This document shows positions 63,619 through 64,000 of a stretch of DNA of 64,000 nucleotides, piece after piece. Under the pieces are notes generated by a model. The model searched no databases. It was not told the origin of the DNA and saw only the letters and a list, made by a program, of their open reading frames with translations. The translations under genes and the position numbers were made by a program. Positions within the stretch are counted from its first letter, which is position 1. Each line of letters starts with the position of its first letter. The stretch lies in the NCBI RefSeq assembly GCF_001424945.1, contig NZ_LMCW01000012.1, forward strand, positions 988,414 through 1,052,413, written 5' to 3'. Origin of the DNA: Rhizobium sp. Root1203. Its GTDB lineage: Bacteria > Pseudomonadota > Alphaproteobacteria > Rhizobiales > Rhizobiaceae.

Positions 63619-64000
63619 TTATATCGTCGCCTTCCTGACGCTATTCAAACTCGCTGCGGTGACGGCCATACCAAAGCCCGCACGCCGCAAACGGTCGTCT
63701 CGAATCACCTGATCCCCACCTAATGGGATGAGATTTAATGCCTGATTAACCACGATTGCCGGCGCCGGACGACAGAGCTTTATTGTCGTCAAATGTCCGG
63801 CCATGGTTGTGCGATCCGCCCTTGACCCAGTTCACCGCTTTCCAAGTCGAACGGTGATTCCCACAATTTTTGTTCTCGTCAAGCTTTTCCAGAAAAAAAG
63901 CCGCAGAAAACCCGGAAAAAGCCTTATCCACAGGCTCGGAACCGCTCAAGCGATTGCCAACCATAAATAGGATGTCACCGCAGGAAGACAAGAGCACCAG
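63619..64000. other. Upstream region of rpoD, no gene assigned
   Basis: No coding frame of 60 codons looks real here. It contains a DnaA box at 63924-63932 and AT-rich patches that could hold rpoD promoters, but I cannot define a -35/-10 pair. The end of a dnaG gene may lie just beyond base 64000. Confidence 0.45.
63924..63932 (+). promoter_or_regulatory. Perfect DnaA box upstream of rpoD
   Basis: TTATCCACA matches the DnaA consensus exactly, about 306 bases before the rpoD start. A single box by itself may be chance, but it lies in the region that links dnaG and rpoD in rhizobia. Confidence 0.45.

Overview
The window reads as a chromosomal segment of a Rhizobiales alphaproteobacterium, most likely Sinorhizobium/Ensifer or a close Rhizobium relative. 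The basis is the GC-rich coding sequence, a rhizobial porin, a thuR-thuEFGKAB trehalose cluster, an FnrN-type regulator, general-stress (EcfG/RpoE2-type) promoters of the form GGAAC-N16/17-NGTT, and many rhizobial DUF families. No insertion sequence, integrase, prophage or CRISPR array is visible.

Layout. 1-2640: the end of an ABC permease, its ATPase, a NIPSNAP protein and a PP2C-like phosphatase on the plus strand. 2730-6503: metH on the minus strand with a 20-bp palindromic operator upstream; then an AGE-family epimerase. 7976-14239: a minus-strand polyamine-type ABC importer operon carrying an Asp/Glu/hydantoin-type racemase, a flavin reductase and a UPF0303 gene, faced by a divergent FCD-type GntR regulator. 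15303-20417: small proteins, a SIMPL protein, tRNA-Ile2(CAT), a GNAT and a pyridoxamine-oxidase-like protein.

20454-25097 is a non-homologous end-joining (NHEJ) module with two different Ku proteins flanking LigD. Each arm starts at an EcfG-type promoter. 25166-28371 is an aldehyde dehydrogenase/DUF779 pair with an AcoR-like regulator that lacks the AAA+ domain; the same TGTCGCA-N4-TGCGACA element sits before both regulator and target. 28399-28984 holds a stress-promoter-driven small protein and a strong candidate trans-acting sRNA. 29825-37357 is thuR and thuEFGKAB with paired LacI-type operators. 37592-46775 holds an aminotransferase, fnrN with an anaerobox, and a GbsR/MarR-like gene followed by cydDCAB and the 36-residue cydX: a low-oxygen respiration block.

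46961-61338 is a run of short, mostly single-gene units: DJ-1/PfpI, free Met-R-sulfoxide reductase, NUDIX, two DMT exporters, tandem secreted paralogues, YjbQ, DUF1428, VOC, LysR, porin, GNAT, DUF427, AraC, DUF930 and GYD. The window ends with rpoD (63618-61564, minus) and an upstream leader containing a perfect DnaA box.

All calls come from reading translations and sequence motifs by eye; no database search was run. The best candidates for something undescribed are the sRNA at 28842-28951, the stress-regulated double-Ku module with its extra small protein, the AAA-less AcoR-like regulator with its operator pair, and three very short genes (18789-18935, 46665-46775, 59228-59389).
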